Below are positions 1 through 7,463 of a stretch of DNA of 64,000 nucleotides, piece after piece. A model generated the notes under the pieces. That model did not search any database. It was not told the origin of the DNA and saw only the letters and a program-made list of their open reading frames with translations. The DNA comes from DATILL01 sp035476575 (GTDB lineage: Bacteria > Actinomycetota > Actinomycetes > Mycobacteriales > JACQDL01): NCBI GenBank assembly GCA_035476575.1, contig DATILL010000123.1, forward strand, positions 1-64,000. The letters run 5' to 3'. The first letter of the stretch is position 1. Each line of letters begins with the position of its first letter. The position numbers and the translations under genes are program-made.

Positions 1-1045
1 CGCCGATTGTCCGCTCAAGGTCACCCGATCGTACGGCGACCACGGCAAGGGCCACCCGTGCTTCGGCCGTTCGCATGGGCCAACGGTCCGAGCCGTCCGG
101 CATACGGCCGACTCTCAGCACCTCCGTCGCGTGTTCCGCTGTCAGCTCGTTCATGCCTGTCACGCGGTAGCAGTCCATCGCGTAGAAGTTCCACTTGTCG
201 GGGTCGATGACGAAATGGTGCTCCGGGTGCGCGGGCGCGGGTTTGTTGTCCAGTGCGCGCCGACCAGCATCAAGCGCCGCGCGCATGCCAGGTTCGTCAC
301 CGAGACGCGCACGGGCTTTGGCCTCCTGCGCCGCTAGCTGAACCGCTACGCCGCTGTTCGGTGCCAGCGACCGGCCTTCGCGGGCGTGGTCTATGACCTT
401 ATCAAGTCGGCCCTGCGTGAGCGCGAACCAGCTTGCCATCTCATGTGCCCACGCCTGAACCTCGTCGTTGCCCGTCTCCCGGCCGATGCTGGCGGCGGCA
501 TCTCTCGACGTCTCACCCGCTGCCTTCATGCCCATGTCGTACTCGACGCACCCGACGAGCAACGTAAGCCAGGCAGCGGTGTTCAGCAGCTCGCGGTGCT
601 CCGCGTAGGTGAGCCGACCGGCCCGCAGCCGGGCGACCATGCGGAGAAGCTCGAGGGAGTCTGTGCGCAGCTCGGCGGCCGGCCTGTATGGATATTGTCG
701 GCAGAGCTCGTGGGTCGCGTGGCCCAGGCTGTCAACGGTGCCGGCTCCAAGGTCGGACGACCGTAGGCGACGGATCACCTCGAGAACCTCCCAGGGGCTG
801 CCAGCGTCGCGCCTGGTATGCCCGGCATGGTGGACCGGCCGTGTCTCGTCCAAGAGAAGCGCTACAAAGCGTTCTCCTCCCGCGTGCATGTCGAGGGCCT
901 TTGCCAACCCGTAGCTGGGTCGTTGCCTGCCATTGGCTACACGGTTGACCTGGGCTGCGTCGTAATGGATCTGCTCAGCGAACCGCCGGTAGGACAGCCC
1001 GCCACGAAGCTGGTCCATCTCGCGGCGGAACTGCTCGTGCCCCAT
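1..1045 (-). CDS. XRE-family HTH regulator with TPR-like C-terminal region (3' end cut off)
   Basis: An uninterrupted minus-strand reading frame runs from an ATG at 1045 off the left edge, showing about 348 residues. The N-terminal 55 or so residues (begins MGHEQFRREMDQLRGG, then LSYRRFAEQIHYDAAQVNRV) look like a helix-turn-helix of the XRE/Cro type. The rest is an alpha-helical, Ala/Arg-rich region with helix pairs resembling tetratricopeptide repeats, as in the large actinomycete class of HTH-TPR regulators. The start is supported by a GGAGGGAAGG Shine-Dalgarno about 8 nt upstream. The role is presumably transcriptional regulation; ligand and targets are unknown. The C-terminus lies outside the window. 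Confidence 0.8.
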   Translation of the reverse strand, partial: MGHEQFRREMDQLRGGLSYRRFAEQIHYDAAQVNRVANGRQRPSYGLAKALDMHAGGERFVALLLDETRPVHHAGHTRRDAGSPWEVLEVIRRLRSSDLGAGTVDSLGHATHELCRQYPYRPAAELRTDSLELLRMVARLRAGRLTYAEHRELLNTAAWLTLLVGCVEYDMGMKAAGETSRDAAASIGRETGNDEVQAWAHEMASWFALTQGRLDKVIDHAREGRSLAPNSGVAVQLAAQEAKARARLGDEPGMRAALDAGRRALDNKPAPAHPEHHFVIDPDKWNFYAMDCYRVTGMNELTAEHATEVLRVGRMPDGSDRWPMRTAEARVALAVVAVRSGDLERTIG

Positions 1046-1419
1046 GTTCGCAGCCTTCCCTCCCACGCGGTGTTGTTGGCCGGTCAACGGCAACGGTCAC
1101 CCCATCGACATAGCTCACGGTACCCCGCAGGCTTGGTGTTGCGGCCGGACGAGAGAAGGTGCGCCATCGCCCGCCGGTCAGGGTCGCGAAGATCTCGGCG
1201 GGGACCGGTACCGTTGCCGTTGGGCCGGTGCCGGTACCCGCCGTCCAACCCGGACCAGCTCGTGGGTACGGGAGCGTTCCGCCATGCCGGGCGGGCACCC
1301 GACCGTGCGGACCGAGGTGTCCACGGGTTCGACGGTATGACGGAGGTGACGGCGGTGTGGTGGGCCTGCTCGGCCCTCGCGGGTGGTCGGCGTGCCCGCC
1401 GCTTTACGGGGTCGCGGCA
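1046..1419. other. Gene-poor gap upstream of the XRE regulator
   Basis: This 374-bp stretch lies between the start of the XRE gene and the stop of the small membrane protein, both on the minus strand, so it should hold the regulator's promoter. It has several GGTACC-centred partial palindromes near 1125-1240. A minus-strand frame (1298 to 975) is open across it and overlaps the XRE start by 71 bp, but its composition gives no convincing protein. I see no RNA gene. Confidence 0.5.
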
Positions 1420-1836
1420 TCAGTCCGGCGCGACGTTCAGCCGTTCGAGCGACACGGCGGCAAGGTGCAGCGCCACGCTGCTGGTCGCGCCGCCGGCACC
1501 GAGCAACGCGAGCGGCACCCAGACCTGGTGCTTGCGAATGGCAGTCGCCATGGCGCCCGCATCCACCGCGTCGACGGCCGCGCAGGCTGCCAGCCAGGGC
1601 CGCGCCGGCCCGCCCCGGGTCAGGGCAAACAGGGTGCCCGCACCCAGGGCGAGCTCCCGGGCGGCGAGCATTCGGGTCAGCCAGCCGGTACGTTGGACGG
1701 TGCCGGCGTCGACCCGCAGGGTCCGGGCCAGCGTCTCTGGCCGGGCCAGCAGGGTGAGCCCGATCGCTGTCCTGGCCAGCGCGAACAGCCGGACCAGCAG
1801 CCGGACGGACCTCGTCGGTGGACTCATCGGCATCAT
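1420..1836 (-). CDS. Small polytopic membrane protein, DUF4267-like
   Basis: A 138-residue protein with about four hydrophobic helices: LLVRLFALARTAIGLTLLAR near the N-terminus, a central ELALGAGTLFAL segment, an Ala-rich WLAACAAVDAVDAGAMA helix and a C-terminal VWVPLALLGAGG helix. The pattern matches small actinobacterial membrane proteins annotated as DUF4267-like. No catalytic motif is visible and the function is unknown. It is divergent from rbpA across a 148-bp gap. The start could be either of two adjacent ATG codons. Confidence 0.65.
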   Translation of the reverse strand: MMPMSPPTRSVRLLVRLFALARTAIGLTLLARPETLARTLRVDAGTVQRTGWLTRMLAARELALGAGTLFALTRGGPARPWLAACAAVDAVDAGAMATAIRKHQVWVPLALLGAGGATSSVALHLAAVSLERLNVAPD

Positions 1837-1897
1837 CTTTCTCGGCGGTGTTCACCAGCTCGTCGGGTGCGGCCGGGAGACCGGAGCCACCTTGCCG

Positions 1898-1924
1898 GGG
1901 AATTTTCGCTCCAGGCCGTTCGTT
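1898..1924 (+). promoter_or_regulatory. Sigma-R/SigH-type promoter of rbpA
   Basis: GGGAAT at 1898-1903 is followed after exactly 18 bp by GTT at 1922-1924. This is the GGAAT-N18-GTT consensus of the thiol-oxidative-stress sigma factor (SigR in Streptomyces, SigH in mycobacteria). Streptomyces rbpA is a known sigma-R target. Transcription would start near 1930, giving a 5' leader of about 55 nt with a GGGGAGGT ribosome site. Confidence 0.7.
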
Positions 1925-1984
1925 GCAGGGTCAGGCTAAGCACGATCACAGCACGACCGATCCTGCCGGGGAGGTAGCCACACC

Positions 1985-2332
1985 ATGGCCGAGCGCACCC
2001 TGCGCGGCAGCCGGCTCGGAGCCATCAGCTACGAGACCGAGCGCAACACTGAGCTTGCCGCTCGACAGTCTGCCGACTACCGGTGCTCCCAGGGACACGT
2101 GTACACCGTGCCATTCTCCTCCGAGGCGGATATTCCGCCGACCTGGGAGTGCAAGTTCGACGGTACGATCGGCAAGCTCGTCGGCGGCGCGGAGCCGGAG
2201 TCGAAGAAGTCCAAGCCGGCTCGTACGCACTGGGACATGCTGCTCGAACGCCGTTCCATCGACGAGCTCGAAGAGGTGCTGAACGAGCGGCTTGAGCTGC
2301 TCCGGGCGCGTCGCTCCACCCGGACCGCCTGA
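1985..2332 (+). CDS. rbpA: RNA polymerase-binding protein RbpA
   Basis: A 115-residue protein, the usual family length. RbpA is an actinobacterial transcription factor that binds group I/II sigma factors and the RNA polymerase beta subunit and stabilises the open promoter complex. The N-terminal arm contains the RGSRLGAISYETE motif. The core carries a single Cys pair (YRCSQGH and WECKFDG) at the rudimentary zinc-ribbon position, and the C-terminal helix (HWDMLLERRSIDELEEVL) is the sigma-interacting domain. A GGGGAGGT ribosome site lies about 10 nt before the ATG. The upstream sigma-R-type promoter suggests induction by disulfide stress. The gene converges on the dihydrouridine synthase gene across a shared hairpin. 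Confidence 0.97.
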   Translation: MAERTLRGSRLGAISYETERNTELAARQSADYRCSQGHVYTVPFSSEADIPPTWECKFDGTIGKLVGGAEPESKKSKPARTHWDMLLERRSIDELEEVLNERLELLRARRSTRTA

Positions 2333-2380
2333 CAGCTGGACGCCTGACCACAGACCCAGCCTTTCCCGCCCACCCAGCGG

Positions 2381-2410
2381 GACCGCACCCCAGCCCCCCG
2401 GGGTGCGGTC
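2381..2410. terminator. Bidirectional hairpin terminator
   Basis: A perfect 11-bp stem (GACCGCACCCC at 2381-2391 pairing with 2400-2410) with an 8-nt C-rich loop lies between the convergent genes rbpA and dus. There is a short T-rich tail (TCTGTTATG) on the plus side. Confidence 0.75.
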
Positions 2411-2463
2411 TCTGTTATGTCCCTTGTTGTATCGCGGACAGGCCAGTTCGGGGCGGGGCACGG

Positions 2464-3630
2464 TCAGCCGCCAGAGACGCAGGTCTCGGCATCGGCAGGC
2501 ACAACGTCGTCGTCCCGGCTGTCCAGCCAGCCGTACGGCAGGGTCACCCGGCGCGGCTGCGCGCTGGTCCGGCCACGCGGCTGGCCGACAGCGTCCGGCG
2601 GGAAGCCCTGGTCCAGGTCCAGCTCGGCGATCAGGCTGTCCAGCTCGGACAGGGTGGACACCATGCCGAGCCGGCGCCGGGTCTCCCCGCCGACCACGAA
2701 GCGCTTGACGTACCACCCGGCGTGCTTGCGGAACTCGCGGCACCCCTGCGCCTCGTCGCCGACCCACTCCACCAGCAGCCTGGCATGCCGGCGCATCACC
2801 CCGGCCACCTCGCGCAGGATGGGATACGGCCGGGGTGGCCGCCCGTCGAAGGCGTCGGCCAGCTCGCCGAACAGCCACGGCCGACCCTGGCAGCCGCGCC
2901 CAACCACCACCCCCGCGCAGCCTGTCTGGCGCATCATGGCCAGTGCGTCGGCGGCTTCCCAGATGTCGCCGTTACCGAGCACCGGGACGTCGACAGCGGC
3001 CGCCAGCGCCTCGATCGCGGCCCAGTCCGCCGTACCGGAGTAGTGCTGCGCCGCCGTCCGGCCGTGCAGTGCGACCGCCACCGCACCCTCGCCGGCGGCG
3101 ATCCGGCCAGCCTCCAGGTAGGTGAGATGTGCGTCGTCGATGCCGGTGCGCATCTTGACGGTGACTGGTACGGCGCCCGCGGCCCGCACGGCGGCGGCCA
3201 CGATCCGGCGGAACAGCACCCGCTTCCATGGCAGCGCCGAGCCACCGCCGCGCCGGGTCACCTTCGGCACCGGGCAGCCGAAGTTCAGGTCCACGTGGTC
3301 GACCCGGTCCTCCTCGACCAGGATCCGCACCGCCGCGCCGACGACGGTCGGGTCCACGCCGTAGATCTGCAGGCTGCGCGGCTTCTCCGCCGGCCCGAAC
3401 TCGATCATCGCCATGGTCTTCGGGATCCGCTCGACGATCGCCCGCGACATGATCATCTCGCTGACGTAGAGGCCCGCGCCGTACTCCCGGCACAGCGTGC
3501 GGAACGGGGTGTCGGTGACACCCGCCATCGGGGCCAGCACCACTGGCGGCCACACCTCGTGCGGGCCGATCCGCAGCGTGGTGAACTCACCCGGTCCGGC
3601 CGGACCCACCGTCTTCCTCCTCGGTCTCAC
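2464..3630 (-). CDS. tRNA-dihydrouridine synthase (DusB-like)
   Basis: A 388-residue FMN-dependent TIM-barrel enzyme that reduces uridines in the tRNA D-loop. The barrel opens with VVLAPMAGVTDTPFR (flavin-binding). It contains the family signature HVDLNFGCPVPKV with the catalytic Cys, the MRTGID segment, the ALHGRTAAQHYSG motif and the phosphate-binding GNGDIWEAADAL and VVVGRGCQGRPWLF segments. The C-terminal 50 residues are Pro/Arg-rich and may be disordered. The start at 3630 overlaps the end of fxsA by 44 bp; a start closer to residue 15 is possible. In the minus-strand run lnt-ppm1-fxsA-dus it is the last gene. Confidence 0.92.
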   Translation of the reverse strand: MRPRRKTVGPAGPGEFTTLRIGPHEVWPPVVLAPMAGVTDTPFRTLCREYGAGLYVSEMIMSRAIVERIPKTMAMIEFGPAEKPRSLQIYGVDPTVVGAAVRILVEEDRVDHVDLNFGCPVPKVTRRGGGSALPWKRVLFRRIVAAAVRAAGAVPVTVKMRTGIDDAHLTYLEAGRIAAGEGAVAVALHGRTAAQHYSGTADWAAIEALAAAVDVPVLGNGDIWEAADALAMMRQTGCAGVVVGRGCQGRPWLFGELADAFDGRPPRPYPILREVAGVMRRHARLLVEWVGDEAQGCREFRKHAGWYVKRFVVGGETRRRLGMVSTLSELDSLIAELDLDQGFPPDAVGQPRGRTSAQPRRVTLPYGWLDSRDDDVVPADAETCVSGG

Positions 3631-4051
3631 CCTCGATGACCCCCGGCGGTGCTGGCCGGTCGGCCGGCGGGCGCCTCTTCGCGGTCGCCGTGCGGCCCGC
3701 GGCGTACCGCAGCAGTGCCACCCGGGCCACCGCCCGCGTCGGCGGTAGCAGGAAGAACAGGCCGATCACGTCGCTGACAAACCCTGGCGCCAGCATCAGC
3801 GCGCCGCCGAGCAGCACCAGCGCGCCGTTGGCGACCTCGACGTGCGGCAGTCGCCCCTCGGAGAGCGCGAGCTGCAACCCGCGCCAGGCCCGGGCGCCCT
3901 GCTGGCGCAGCAGGATGCCGCCGAGCATCGAGGTGGTGAGCAGGAGCAGCAGCGTCGGCAGCACCCCGATGGCGCGGCCGACCTCGATGATCACGTAAAG
4001 CTCCAGCAGCGGCGCCAGGATCAGCACGACCACCACGGGAACGAACATCAC
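3587..4051 (-). CDS. fxsA: FxsA family membrane protein
   Basis: A 154-residue cytoplasmic-membrane protein with the FxsA layout. The first helix (VVVVLILAPLLELYVIIEVG) has the conserved E-x-x-x-I pattern. A second helix follows (LPTLLLLLTTSMLGGILLR), then an amphipathic RQQG region, a long hydrophobic LVLLGGALMLAPGFVSDVIG segment, and a charged cytoplasmic tail. FxsA was named for suppressing F-plasmid exclusion of phage T7 in E. coli; its role in actinomycetes is unknown. It starts 3 nt after the ppm1 stop, so co-transcription is likely. GTG 4051 and ATG 4048 are adjacent possible starts. Confidence 0.85.
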   Translation of the reverse strand: MMFVPVVVVLILAPLLELYVIIEVGRAIGVLPTLLLLLTTSMLGGILLRQQGARAWRGLQLALSEGRLPHVEVANGALVLLGGALMLAPGFVSDVIGLFFLLPPTRAVARVALLRYAAGRTATAKRRPPADRPAPPGVIEGETEEEDGGSGRTG

Positions 4052-4054
4052 GGA

Positions 4055-4828
4055 CTACCCGGCCTCGGCACCGGCACGCTCGGCCAGCGCCCGCTTGCGA
4101 GCCGAGCGGCTGCGGCTGGACAGCCCCCAGACGGTGACCCGCCACAGCGCCTCGCGGACGATCGAGCCGCTCATCTTGGACTGCCCGCGCTCGCGCTCCG
4201 CGAAGGTGATCGGCACCTCGGTGACCCGGAAGCCGCTCTTCCAGGTGCGCCACACCATGTCGACCTGGAAGCAGTAGCCCTGGGAGGAGATCTCGTCCAG
4301 GTTCACCGCGCGCAGCACCTCGGACCGGTACGCCCGGTAGCCGCCGGTGGCGTCCCGGACCGGCAGCCGGAGCATGACCCGGGTGTAGAGGTTGCCGCCG
4401 CGCGACAGCAACAGCCGAGACCTCGGCCAGTTCAGCACCGCCCCGCCGGCCACCCATCGGGAACCGAGCACCAGATGGTTGCCCCGCAGCGCGGCCAGCA
4501 GCCGCGGCAGCTCCTCCGGGGCGTGCGAGCCGTCGGCGTCCATCTCCACGATGACGTCGAAGCCGACGTCCAGCGCCCAGCGGAAGCCGGCGATGTAGGC
4601 CTGGCCGAGCCCGGCCTTCTCGGTCCGGTGCAGCACGTGCACCTGGTCGTCCGAGCTTGCCGCCGTGTCCGCCAGCTTGCCGGTGCCGTCCGGGCTGTCG
4701 TCGTCGACCACCAGGATGGATGCCTCGGGCACGGCAGAGCGCACCCGCCGCAGGATGCCGTCGAGGTTGTCCCGCTCGTTGTAGGTCGGCACCACGACGA
4801 GCACCCGGCCGAGATCCTCGAACGTCAT
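4055..4828 (-). CDS. ppm1: Polyprenol monophosphomannose synthase (GT2)
   Basis: A 257-residue GT-A glycosyltransferase that moves mannose from GDP-mannose to polyprenyl phosphate, supplying the donor for lipoglycans and protein O-mannosylation. It has the nucleotide-binding start VLVVVPTYNERDNL, the VVDDDSPDGTG motif, the metal-binding DADGSH, and the acceptor-region RDATGGYRAYR and QVDMVWR segments. There is no C-terminal membrane domain. The ATG at 4828 overlaps the lnt stop (ATGA), so the two are translationally coupled. In M. tuberculosis the same two activities are fused in one protein (Rv2051c); here they are separate. A longer reading frame exists upstream but lies inside lnt. Confidence 0.93.
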   Translation of the reverse strand: MTFEDLGRVLVVVPTYNERDNLDGILRRVRSAVPEASILVVDDDSPDGTGKLADTAASSDDQVHVLHRTEKAGLGQAYIAGFRWALDVGFDVIVEMDADGSHAPEELPRLLAALRGNHLVLGSRWVAGGAVLNWPRSRLLLSRGGNLYTRVMLRLPVRDATGGYRAYRSEVLRAVNLDEISSQGYCFQVDMVWRTWKSGFRVTEVPITFAERERGQSKMSGSIVREALWRVTVWGLSSRSRSARKRALAERAGAEAG

Positions 4829-6453
4829 ACGGCCTCTGTCTCCTTCGCCATCTCGACCGCCCGGTTCCGCCGGGCGGAGACGATACCGCTGCCGAGCACC
4901 GAGCCCACCGCGAGCATGCCAGCCAGGCTCGCCAGCCACTCGGGCCACGCACCGAGTCGCGCAGCAAGGGTAAGCCCCTCGCGCACCGGCACCGAATCCT
5001 CGAGCAGGTCCGAGGTGAAGATCGTCGACTCCGCCCGGACCGTGCCGTCGGGTGTGATCACTGCACTCACCCCGCTGGTCGCCGCGACCAGCACTGTGCG
5101 ACCGTACTCGACCGCGCGCAGCCGGCTCATCGCAAGCTGCTGGTAGGTCTCGCCGGTGCGGTCGAAGGTGGCGTTGTTGGTCTGCACCACGATCAGCCCA
5201 GCGCCGCCGCGCACCACGTCACGCAGCAGCCCGTCGTAGGCGACCTCGAAGCAGATCACGTCGCCGATCCGCTGCCCGCCGAGGTCCAGCACGCCGGGCT
5301 CGTCGCCGGCCAGGAAGTCGCCGTGGACCCGGTCGACCTCCTTGCTCACCAGGCGGGCCAGCGGGCGCAGCGGGATGTACTCGCCGAACGGGACCGGATG
5401 CCGCTTGATGTACGTCGCACCCGGTCCGCTGACCGGGTCCCAGACGATGCCCGCGTTGCGCAGGTGGTCGCCTGGCCCGTCCAGCACCGCGCCGACCAGG
5501 ATCGGCACCCCGATCGCCGCGGCCGCGGCGTCGATCTGGGTCCGGGCGTCGAGGTCGGCGAGCGGGTCGATGTCGGAGGAGTTCTCCGGCCAGACGACGA
5601 ACGCCGGCTGGGGTGTCGCGCCCGAGCGGACCCGCTCGGCCAGCTCGAGGGTGGCCTGCACGTGGTTGCGCAGCACGGCGGTGCGCTGGGCGTTGAAGTT
5701 CAGGCCGAGCCGCGGCACGTTGCCCTGGATGATCGCGACCTGCTGCCGCGGCCCCGAGTCGCCGTGCGGCAGGCCGCGCGCGGCGGCCGCCCCCAGCAGC
5801 GGCACCGCTACGAACGCCGCCGCGATGGCCAGCGGCCGCCGCGGCCGGTCTCGGCGCAGCACCGCGACGTAGCCGGCGGCCAGCAACGCACCGCACAGCG
5901 CCACCGCGAAGGTGACCAGCGGCGCGCCGCCGTACGCCGCGTACGGGGTGAACCAGGTGCGCGGCTGGCTGAACGCGAGCCGACCCCACGGGAAGCCGCC
6001 GAACGGGATCCGAGACCGGGCACACTCCTCCGCCACCCACAGGCAGGCCACCCAGACCGGCCAGCCGGGCAGCCGCTGCACGATCGGCAGCAGCGCGCTG
6101 AGCCCGACGCAGAAGAACGCCTGCGACACCGCCAGCAGCAGCCACGGCACCGCGCCGACCTCCGTACCGCTCCAGGACAGCAGCGGCACGTACAGGGTGA
6201 TGCCGAAGATCAGGCCTTGGCCGGCGCCCCAGCCGGGACCGCGGCCGTGCACGACCAGGCACAGCAGGCCGACCGCGACCGGCGCCAGCGGCCAGAACCC
6301 GTACGGCGGGAAGGCCAGGAAGAGCAGCCCGCCAGCGGCCGCGGACAGCATGAGCGGGTACCGGTCGAAGACCGGATCGGTCGATGCCGGCACCTGCGCC
6401 GCGCCTCCTGAGAGCTGCCGACCTGTCGGCGGGGGTACGACCGCCGCTGGCAC
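4825..6453 (-). CDS. lnt: Apolipoprotein N-acyltransferase
   Basis: A 542-residue membrane enzyme that N-acylates the N-terminal Cys of lipoproteins. The N-terminal half has about six to seven hydrophobic helices (for example LMLSAAAGGLLFLAF, LAIAAAFVAVPLLGAAAA). The C-terminal half is a carbon-nitrogen hydrolase domain with the triad: Glu in VVWPENSSDID, Lys in YIKRHPVPFGEY, Cys in GDVICFEVAYDGL. A last helix follows (WLASLAGMLAVGSVLGSG). The GTG start at 6453 has no clear ribosome site. It overlaps ppm1 by 4 nt, which fits coupling of lipoprotein acylation with mannosyl-lipid supply. Confidence 0.93.
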   Translation of the reverse strand: MPAAVVPPPTGRQLSGGAAQVPASTDPVFDRYPLMLSAAAGGLLFLAFPPYGFWPLAPVAVGLLCLVVHGRGPGWGAGQGLIFGITLYVPLLSWSGTEVGAVPWLLLAVSQAFFCVGLSALLPIVQRLPGWPVWVACLWVAEECARSRIPFGGFPWGRLAFSQPRTWFTPYAAYGGAPLVTFAVALCGALLAAGYVAVLRRDRPRRPLAIAAAFVAVPLLGAAAARGLPHGDSGPRQQVAIIQGNVPRLGLNFNAQRTAVLRNHVQATLELAERVRSGATPQPAFVVWPENSSDIDPLADLDARTQIDAAAAAIGVPILVGAVLDGPGDHLRNAGIVWDPVSGPGATYIKRHPVPFGEYIPLRPLARLVSKEVDRVHGDFLAGDEPGVLDLGGQRIGDVICFEVAYDGLLRDVVRGGAGLIVVQTNNATFDRTGETYQQLAMSRLRAVEYGRTVLVAATSGVSAVITPDGTVRAESTIFTSDLLEDSVPVREGLTLAARLGAWPEWLASLAGMLAVGSVLGSGIVSARRNRAVEMAKETEAV

Positions 6454-7020
6454 CGGTCAGGATCTCACGGAGCTGAGCGAGATCGGAGGACGGTAGGGGG
6501 CGCGGCGACTACCGCGCCCCCTCTTGCGTGGAAGGCATCCCTTCCTCGCACGCCACTCCTCCCGTCCACCCTCGGGACCGGGGACTGCGAACAAGCTGTC
6601 GTGCCGACCTTCGGTCCGGCCGGTCGCTCGCCGGATGCGAACACCTGCGCCGTTGTCTACTGACCGACGTGACATGCCCTGCCACGCGCCCACCGCCGGT
6701 AAGGGGACCCTCCCCGCGAGACGCCGCTGCTTGCCAGACCTGGTCACGCATGGTCCCCCGCGTATGGCCCGTCGCAACGGCGCGGTCGACCTCCGCGGAG
6801 GGCGTGAACCGCACCAGCTTTCCCGACGAGTGACTCGGGAAACGATAACGGCCCGGACACCTGCGGTTCAACTCCCCGCTGACCTGCACTTTTGCGTAAA
6901 TCAGCAGGTCAGGGCGGGTGTTTCGGAATCGACAAACTCCCTTTTCGGCAAGGAAACTCGGCGCGTTGCCGGTGTGTTGCCCTGGGTGAGCAGCGACCTC
7001 GGCGGCGCCCCGCCCCCCGG
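6454..7020. other. 567-bp gap between kal and lnt
   Basis: Minus-strand genes lie on both sides, so this holds the end of the kam/kal transcript and the lnt promoter. It contains a perfect hairpin at 6495-6522 and a smaller TTCG-loop hairpin near 6603-6620. The stretch around 6820-6960 is visibly less GC-rich than its surroundings. Open frames here have no recognisable protein character, and I see no riboswitch or tRNA. Confidence 0.5.
6495..6522 (-). terminator. Perfect GC hairpin upstream of lnt
   Basis: AGGGGGCGCGG at 6495-6505 pairs perfectly with 6512-6522 around a 6-nt loop. It lies 41 bp upstream of the lnt start and downstream of kal, so it may end the kal transcript or sit in the lnt leader. 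There is no T-tract. Confidence 0.4.
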
Positions 7021-7410
7021 CTACGGGACGACGACGGTGCCTGTCGCGCGCACCACCACGACCGGTTCGCGGAGCACCTCAGCGGCCGACTCCGAGCGAT
7101 GCGGCGCTGCCCGGCAGACCACCCGGGCCTCGAAGCTGACCGCCCTGCTGCGTCGCCCCACCCGGGTCACCGTGCCGGTCGCCTCAACCACGTCGCCGGC
7201 CCGCACCGGCGCCAGGAACAGCACCTCCCCGTACGCCGCGAACAGGCCCTCGTCGCCGTCGGTGCGAATGCACAGCTCGGTGGCCACATCGCCGAACAGG
7301 CCCAGCACGTAGGCGCCGTCGACCAGGTTGCCGCCGTAGTGGGCGTGCGCGTACGGCACATAGCGGCGGTGCGTCACCGACACGCCGAGCCTGCTGTCCT
7401 GGCCGGTCAC
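7021..7410 (-). CDS. kal: 3-aminobutyryl-CoA ammonia-lyase (hotdog fold)
   Basis: A 129-residue hotdog-fold protein that would eliminate ammonia from L-3-aminobutyryl-CoA to give crotonyl-CoA, the last special step of lysine fermentation. Visible are the family-like VPYAHAHYGGNLVDGAYVLGLFGDVATEL helix region, the GEVLFLAPVRAGDVVE strand and the VVCRAA/VVVVRATG strands. The assignment rests on this pattern plus its position directly after kamE. GTG 7410 is chosen because GAGGAG lies 9 nt upstream; an ATG at 7443 inside a palindromic repeat would add 11 residues. kamE ends at 7433. Confidence 0.85.
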   Translation of the reverse strand: MTGQDSRLGVSVTHRRYVPYAHAHYGGNLVDGAYVLGLFGDVATELCIRTDGDEGLFAAYGEVLFLAPVRAGDVVEATGTVTRVGRRSRAVSFEARVVCRAAPHRSESAAEVLREPVVVVRATGTVVVP

Positions 7411-7422
7411 CTGTGGCCACTC

Positions 7423-7463
7423 CTCTCGCCGATCAACGACCATAGCTCGATGATCGGCGAGAG
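7423..7463. repeat. Palindromic element copy C at the kamE/kal junction
   Basis: CTCTCGCCGATCA (7423-7435) is perfectly inverted at 7451-7463 around a 15-nt loop. The right arm with part of the loop (AGCTCGATGATCGG) is identical to the right arm of the element at 15797-15858. It forms the last codons and stop of kamE and leads into the kal ribosome site. Confidence 0.75.

Noticed and set aside
975..1298. 107-residue minus-strand frame upstream of the XRE gene
   Set aside because: It overlaps the XRE start by 71 bp in another frame and lacks a ribosome site. A short GTVSYVDGVTVAVDRP stretch looks protein-like but is not enough.
818..1939. 373-residue plus-strand open frame over the XRE and DUF4267-like genes
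   Set aside because: Both minus-strand genes have convincing domains and starts; the plus frame is low-complexity Arg/Ala/Ser sequence.
4657..6411. 584-residue plus-strand open frame
   Set aside because: It is antisense to lnt and the start of ppm1, both with complete active sites; it has no recognisable protein character.
6509..6889. 126-residue minus-strand frame upstream of lnt
   Set aside because: There is no ribosome site, no domain, and Arg/Ser-rich random-like composition, and it spans the hairpin.
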